From positions 1 to 8,602 of the forward strand of contig JBBDIE010000012.1 of NCBI GenBank assembly GCA_040880545.1: a stretch of 8,602 nucleotides of DNA, in the 5' to 3' direction. The DNA comes from M55B112 sp040880545 (GTDB lineage: Bacteria; Bacteroidota; Bacteroidia; Bacteroidales; GCA-2748055). Of the stretch, positions 1-6,800 are shown piece after piece. Under the pieces are notes generated by a model. It ran no database searches. It saw nothing but the letters and a program-made list of their open reading frames with translations, and had not been told where the DNA came from. Positions within the stretch are counted from its first letter, which is position 1. Every line of letters begins with the position of its first letter. The translations under genes were made by a program, and so were the position numbers.

Positions 1-602
1 TACTCACCAAATCTTTTCGCTACTTCCTTCCAGTTGACCACATTCCAGAATGCGCTGATGTAGTCGGGTCTGCGGTTCTGGTAATTCAGGTAGTATGCAT
101 GTTCCCAGACATCCAGTCCGAGAATGGGAGTTCCCTTTACCTCAGCGATATCCATCAGCGGATTGTCCTGGTTGGGTGAGGATGCTACCACCAGTTTGTT
201 ACCTGCCTGTTTCACCAGCCATGCCCAACCTGAGCCAAAGCGGGTTGCGGCAGCGTTGTTGAATTGCTCCTTAAAAGCATCGAAGGATCCGAAATCCTTG
301 TCGACGGCAGCTGCAAGGTCACCGGATGGTGCTCCGCCTCCATCAGGACTCATCACCTCCCAGAAGAGGTTGTGGTTGTAGTAACCTCCGCCGTTATTTC
401 TCACACCTGCAGGTTGCGACGAAACAGCAGCCAGGATCTCCTCAATGGACTTTCCTTCCAAAGGTGTTCCTGAAATTGCATCGTTTAATTTCGTTGTATA
501 TCCTCCATGATGCTTGGTATGGTGAATCTCCATTGTACGTGCATCGATGTGAGGTTCCAGTGCATTATAATCGTATTTCAGATCTGGCAATTTAAATGAC
601 AT
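1..602 (-). CDS. sodA: Superoxide dismutase, Mn-type (Fe/Mn family), 3' end at window edge
   Basis: This enzyme converts superoxide to oxygen and hydrogen peroxide and is normally cytoplasmic in this family. I translated the minus strand from the ATG at 602-600 and obtained 200 residues. The next codon begins TA at the window edge, so the protein either stops there (TAA/TAG) or continues with Tyr. About 200 residues is the usual family length, so it is essentially complete. The four metal ligands are visible: His27 (in MEIHHTKHH), His77 (in YYNHNLFW), Asp164 and His168 (in LDVWEHAYY). Tyr35 and His31 are the conserved second-shell and gateway residues. Gly73 in the NNGGGYYNH stretch and Gln145 in SSPNQDNPLMD match the Mn-type pattern; Fe enzymes usually carry the Gln at the first site instead. 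Metal use inferred this way can be wrong, because cambialistic enzymes exist. No signal peptide is seen. The start is the only ATG that gives the full N-terminal FKLPDLKYDYNALEPHI motif. Confidence 0.96.
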   Translation of the reverse strand, partial: MSFKLPDLKYDYNALEPHIDARTMEIHHTKHHGGYTTKLNDAISGTPLEGKSIEEILAAVSSQPAGVRNNGGGYYNHNLFWEVMSPDGGGAPSGDLAAAVDKDFGSFDAFKEQFNNAAATRFGSGWAWLVKQAGNKLVVASSPNQDNPLMDIAEVKGTPILGLDVWEHAYYLNYQNRRPDYISAFWNVVNWKEVAKRFGE

Positions 603-811
603 AATTCTATTTCTTTTAATTTTTAAAAAATTTTAACTTTAGTGACAAACGGCTATTTTTTAACCTGTAAGTGAATCTCCGCTTGTGTTTTTTAAACAAA
701 CTAAATAACGAATTGTTTTGTGCAGTTTTGGATTTTATCAGGGCAGGGAATAATTATTGCCTGCAGGACAGAAACATTAGGCGACATTTTGGACAGACAC
801 TATTTAGAGTC
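603..811. other. AT-rich intergenic gap between the giant gene and sod
   Basis: This 209-base gap lies downstream of the giant gene and upstream of sod, both on the minus strand. The 60 bases before the sod start are very AT-rich, with long A and T runs, and contain no clear Shine-Dalgarno sequence, as is common in Bacteroidota. I looked for the Bacteroidota promoter pattern (TTTG, about 19 bases, TAnnTTTG) and found only partial matches, such as TAGCCGTTTG read on the minus strand, so I do not call a sod promoter. The size of the gap suggests that sod is transcribed on its own. No small ORF is convincing here. Confidence 0.6.
743..764 (-). terminator. Inverted repeat after the giant gene, possible transcription end
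   Basis: GCAGG at 743-747 pairs with CCTGC at 760-764. The intervening AATAATTATT (749-758) is itself self-complementary, so the whole 22 bases form a near-perfect palindrome with one G-G mismatch. It lies 48 bases past the stop codon of the giant gene. Read on the minus strand it is not followed by a T-run, so it does not fit a standard intrinsic terminator. It may be a weak terminator, an mRNA 3' stabilising hairpin or a protein-binding palindrome. Confidence 0.3.
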
Positions 812-3800
812 CTATAGCAGCTGTATTTTCTTAATACTATACCTGTCGTCCGCCCATACCCTGAGCAGGTAAGTGCCGGCCGGGAAATGACCCAGGTCGA
901 AATCATGTACCTCGTTCGTCTTTATCAGCATAAGGCCCTGCATGTTGTAAACCTCCACATTCGTAATACCCTCGCCCTCAATAATCATCTTTCCGGTGCT
1001 GGGATTCGGATAGACTCTGAATCCTGGGACTGCCGGCTCCAGAACACCTACATCTTTCTCAACATGTATGACAAGCGTATCCGACGATCCGCAGTAGTTG
1101 GCAAAGCCATTCAAAACTTCTACCCACACGGTATGATCACCCACCCCCAGGTCACTGCCTGATAATTTAATACTATAGGTATCGCCACCTGTACTCCAAA
1201 TGTAATCGAACATTGGATCATCATTGCACTGATGGGCCGAAAGATCAAGCTGATCGCTCTTATTGATCGTGATCTCATCCTCCAGGTTCATATCGGCCAG
1301 GCAGTTATTATAGTGGACCATGATGCTGCCCTCGTCCACACATCCATAACTATCGGTTACAGTTACATTGAAATAAGAGCGCTCCTCATAGTTTACAACA
1401 AGCGTCTGTGTTGTATCTCCCCTGTCCCAGCTCCAGCTGGCTCCCTCTCCGGCAATAATATGGATCGTATCCTGATCGCTGTTGAAACAGTAATCTGATA
1501 CAGGCGTTGCCACCGGGGCAGAAAATGTTAACAGCACCGTATCTCTGTACTCCACACCGCCAATGGACACCTCCAGCCAAATCTCCTGTTCCCCCGGTCC
1601 ATAACCTGCAGTATCAGCAATAACAAGTCTAAGGTTGGTGTCGTCTGACCAGAGGTAACTATCAAATCCGATCCCGGCATCCATGGTATAACTATCGTAG
1701 GAGCAAACCCTCCTGTCTGTACCAAGACTGAATATCCCCTCCTCAAACTCTTCCGCACCCAGGTCAGGTGTGAGCACATCACGCTCATTTCCGTCAAGAT
1801 CGGTGATCATCCCCTCAACTGCCACGCCCGTATTGTTGTGCAGTACATGCCGTGAATACCAGGTCGTGTCGTCCCTGAACTGCGGATCGGCCGAGAAGGA
1901 ATGCTGGTCGAGTCCTGTTACCGAAACAAAGTCGGTAAACTGATCATACGTTACCCCTTCCCATAAACCGAAAACATCCCCACTGCTATAGAGGTTATTA
2001 TGATCCGACTCCACTTCCGGGATATCAAAAGCAATACTGTACAGTTTTCCTCCTGCCAGGTTGGCCAGTACATTGTTCTGCTGAACAAAATGATCGCAGG
2101 AATTCGAAGCCGCGTAATAGATGGAACTGTTGGCATTGTCGCCGCTAACAACCATCGTATTGTGGTAGAGGTAAAGATCGTTCCGTGGATAAACAACATA
2201 AGCCCTGTTGCTTCCGGTAGTGTGTAGTCTGAAAGCATTATTGGATAGCAGCGTACTCCCGGCCCGGGAATTGACCTGGAATTCCGATGCTGATCCTATT
2301 CGGAATACATTTTTTCGGATACTCAGCGAATCGCACTCTGACCCTGCACCGATCGCCGAGAAAGTGGCATGATCGGATTGCACGCTGTTCCCGGCGATCT
2401 CTGCAAGGACCATATCATTGAACAGTAGCATCCCGTGTGACTGATTGAGAAAATGGTTGCCGGAGATCTCAAGATAATCCTCTCTGGTATCTGGCTTTTC
2501 CAAAATAATCCCATAACTGCCATTGAGAAAATGGTTATCGATTAAGCGAATGGATGAATCGGCCGTACCTGCAGGTGAAAAGACCAGTGCCAGCTGATCG
2601 CTGCTATCATCCGATTCAATCCCTTTAAATACATTGCCTTCATAATAACCCGAATGCGTCCCACCAGCGATCTCAAGCAACCTGCCCTGGTTGCTGCTCA
2701 GTGCCTCCAGGGTGATATGCTGCAACACAAAATTGTCCAGCCCATTGACTTTCAGGAGGTAATTTTTCTCTGGCTGACTGTCGTACGAGATCACTACGTC
2801 GGCGGCCACCCCTGTCGATGAACGCACTATAAGGGAATCCTCCGCCGGGTCATACCCCGGGAAAGCGGGTGGCAGACTGATCTGCCAGTTGTATGCTCCC
2901 GGTTCAACCGATAACGTCACCGTGCCACTAATACCGCAGCCTGCCAAAGCGATCAACGCATCATCCATCGTTTCATAATCTGCCCCCGTACCTACACGGT
3001 ACCCTCCATTGAGCGGTCCGCCACACTCGGCAGCGATCACATCGGCGCCAACCACAGCGATCCGGGAATCCCGCGCGTCACCGTCATAGTCTTCTGTAAC
3101 ACCTGTCAATTCAAGCCAGTGGCTGATCTCCCCGATCGCTATGCCCTTGCCCATCAATTCCAGGTTGAAGGTATGCAGGTCGGAATCTGACAGGAACCCG
3201 GGGTCCATATCGATGGAGTGGGCGCCATTCCCGGTTGACTGCCACTCAACGAGGCTGTTCACCCACTGATTGGTATAAATAAACCTGTCGCTGTTGCTGT
3301 GCAGCAGGTTGTAATCGTACCTGACTCCAGAAGCGGCGGCATAGATGATCACTCCGCCGGCTTTATTCACCAACATATTATTAAATACAAGGGTCGAATT
3401 GCATGCATCTTCCATGTTGAGTGACCTGCTCTCATTCGAATCACCGTATATATTCACACTGTTGTGAAAGATGCTGTGGGCAACAACGTTTTTCAATGCT
3501 ATACCGGCTGACTGCCCGGTGGCATGGTAGTGGATCATGTTGTTGGCGACGATCGACTTCTGGTAGCTTTGGTCATCGTTATACTGTCCGTTGCAATCCA
3601 GCAGGTAGATCCCTGTCCAGAATACCTCAATGGGTGCCGCATGCGTGATCATATTCCCTGTGATGCTGGTCCATTGCTGGTATTGCATATAGATACCCGA
3701 CTGGTGCTGGTTGTGGAAGATGTTGTTTTCGATCACATTCCACTCCTCAAAACCACTCTCGTCGCCGATGAAATAGATCCCATACCCTCCGTCAGAAAAA

Positions 3801-6800
3801 TAGTTGTTCGAAAACCTGTTGTTGCTGTCCTTGTCACCATTGGAAAACACCAGGGCATGTTCAGTTGAAGGGCTGTAAAGATGGCATCCCGAAATTATAT
3901 TATCTTCTGCACCGCCCCGGAATTCGATCACCCTGGCATTCATGGTATTGTTTTCGAATGATATTCCCTCAAAACTGATTCGATCCGCACCATCGAGCAA
4001 TACAGTATAGAGAGGTTCTCCATCTACCGGTGTATAGGTGATCTTTACTGCAGTACTGTCTCCGTCCACCGAACGAAAGGTTACCGTCTTGCCTTCATCC
4101 GACAATGGAATCTCAGGGATCACCAGCTGCTCATTATAAATACCATTATCCACCAGGAACAGTACAGGTTCTATAATTCCCACCTGCAGCAGGCTGTCCA
4201 CCGCTGCATTGAAACTCTTCAGCTGGCGCGACGGACCAACAGGATATTCACCCGCCATTGGAAACCCTAAATCCGTTTCGTCAGCACCAATATCGGGATG
4301 TGCTGAATGCCTGGCTTCACCATCAATATCGATGGTAACATCGGCAAGGGGCGTGGCGCGGCCGTTTAGCCGGAGATCGACTGTATGCAAATCATCGATT
4401 GAGACAAACTCGGGTTCAAAAAACATGGAGTGTGTGTCATTTCCTGATGAATCCTGCCACGCTTCAAGCGTTCCTATATTGCTTCCCAGCCAGTTCATTT
4501 TGCCTAATGCGCTGTTGGAATAAAAAACATTATAGTCCGATTCGAACCCTGTACTGTCGGAGCAAATGATGGAAGGCTCAAAACCAGTATGTACAAGGAT
4601 ATTATTTTTAAGATCCAAATTGCTGCCACCGACCATAAGAGGAGACCCTTTTTCATTTCTCAATGTGTTGAAATATATCTTCAGACTATCACAAGCCTCC
4701 GTTTTAATTCCAATTACCTGGTAAGAGCCCCGGTTGTTTATTATATTGTTGCTAATAAGTCCGTTGCCCGAACCTGTAACTGTTATTCCATTCGAACTGT
4801 TTACCCCGTCACTTATTGTGTTTCCACTGATGAGAAACTGTTTCTGCCGGTTCAATTGAATACAATGCCAGCTGAAATTGTTGAACCTGTTATTGATGAT
4901 CTGGTTGCCGGATTCCAACTCCGCATCGTTGCCACTGAAATAGATTCCCTTTCTTCCATCTTCAAAAATGTTTGAGGCGATAACATTGCCGGTATCGAGA
5001 CTTGCATTTACACGAATTAAATAGGCGCTGTTGTCGAGCCTTTCGCGCTTAAAATAGTTGTTCGTGAACTGGTTGTTGTTGGCCCCATTTTCAAGAATTA
5101 CATTGGATGGATCATAATAAGAGGAGGTGTATTCATTTAGTATTTTCAGCTGATTGATTATCATATAATCAGCACCATCAAGATACAGGGTATACCGGTG
5201 GTTCGACTGGAGCACCGCAGTATCGCTACCGGCCGAGGTGAAGGTAATGGTGTTGGTAGCCGAAGCTCCGTCAATTTCCGGGATCCTTACAAATTCATAC
5301 AGTGTATCGGCTTCGATTGTAAAAACCACCGCTCCATCTATACCATTCAAAACAAGGGCATCCACTGCACCATTCAGCGATTCATAATCGGGTGTTGCAC
5401 CGCCTATCACGTAACTGCCATGAAATGGAACAGGGGATGGCGGAGTAAATTCACCAGCACCGATATCAGGTGTTTCTATAGTTCTGGAATTTCCTTCAAT
5501 GTCTTCGGTAACGCCAACATTGAAGCCTGAATTGTTCAATGCCGGGTGGGTGGGTATCCACGAAGTGTCGGATACAAAATAGGGCTGAACCGACAAAGAG
5601 TTCAATTCCCGGTTCGTCTCCAGTTGAAAGATTTCAAGGTTGGTGTAGTCATTGCTTTTTGTAATATATGATCCGTTGGTATACAGATTGTTGTAATCGC
5701 CGTAGCCCTTGTACCCTGAGAGCACCGGACCACCAGCCATGTTGACGAAGTTGTTGTTGCGGGAAGTGAGGTAGATGTAGGAAAAATCGTTGGTGACAAA
5801 GCAGGCACTGGCACTGTTGTCGCCCGTTACATGGATGGTATTGTGCATCGATTTGAGCCTGATAGCGTAACTGGAAGAGGCGCTGATCTCCACCGCAGCA
5901 TCTGCATGATGGGTGTTCAGGTAGATGTAATTATTGATCAGGGTGCTGGTGTCGGTATCGGCCAGTCCCCTTCCGTTGGTGATGACGCCCTTTCCGCCAT
6001 TCTTCAGGTAGATTCGGTTCTTTTCAATGGTATAGTAAACCATGAATTGATTCAGTGTGATGGCGGTCATCGCACGCTCAGAGTAGAACAGGTTGCCGGT
6101 TACAGATGGTATATAGCCAAGCTCCATTAAAATAGCATGATCGCTCTGCTGGGTGAATATATTGCCGGAGAGGGATAATTCGTAGGACGATGACCAATCC
6201 ATGGCATACTTTCCGTTCAGGAAATGGTTGTTTGAAAACAGAATGAAGGAGTCGCGCGAAAAAGTGGTCGCATCCTTATACACCAATTCAGATTGCTGCT
6301 CAACCCCTTCAAAGCGGTTGTTCAAAAAGCTGTTATGCTTTGTTCCACCGGCAATTTCCAGGATCCGTGCATAGGTGGATCCGGTCGACCTGAATGTCAT
6401 GTTTTCAAAAGAGATATAATCTGTTCCATCGAGTTTCAGCGTATAATTCTCCTGCTCCGTTGTGGCCCCGAAGGTCAGCACCACTGTGGTACTGTCGCCT
6501 GTGGCCGAACGAAAGACAATTCGGGATGTATCGGAGGCCCCGGCGATCACCGGCAGGGTAAGCTGTTCGTTGTAGGTACCTGCTTCAACATCGAAAAAGA
6601 CATCGCCGTTGATCCCCAGTGCGACCAGTGAGTCGACCGCTTCCGAAAAGGATTCAAAATCGCCCGATGCACCGATGGTAAAGGCCCCGTTCATCGATGA
6701 GTTGCCCTGAAATTCATAGGCACCGATATCGGCATAGGCTGGAGTTCCCACACCGGTATTGCTCTTGTAGATATCGTCGCGCCTGACATTCCCTGTTAGA

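Noticed and set aside
124..595. Several plus-strand open frames of 69-89 codons
   Set aside because: They are antisense to the superoxide dismutase, whose minus-strand translation shows all four metal ligands.
4589..4975. A 128-codon plus-strand open frame
   Set aside because: It is antisense to module B of the giant gene, with no family resemblance and no start signal; it is a shadow frame.
1745..6694. Module repeats as a CRISPR-like or simple DNA repeat array
   Set aside because: The repetition is at protein level, with units of about 1.2 kb strongly diverged in DNA; there are no short identical repeats with spacers.
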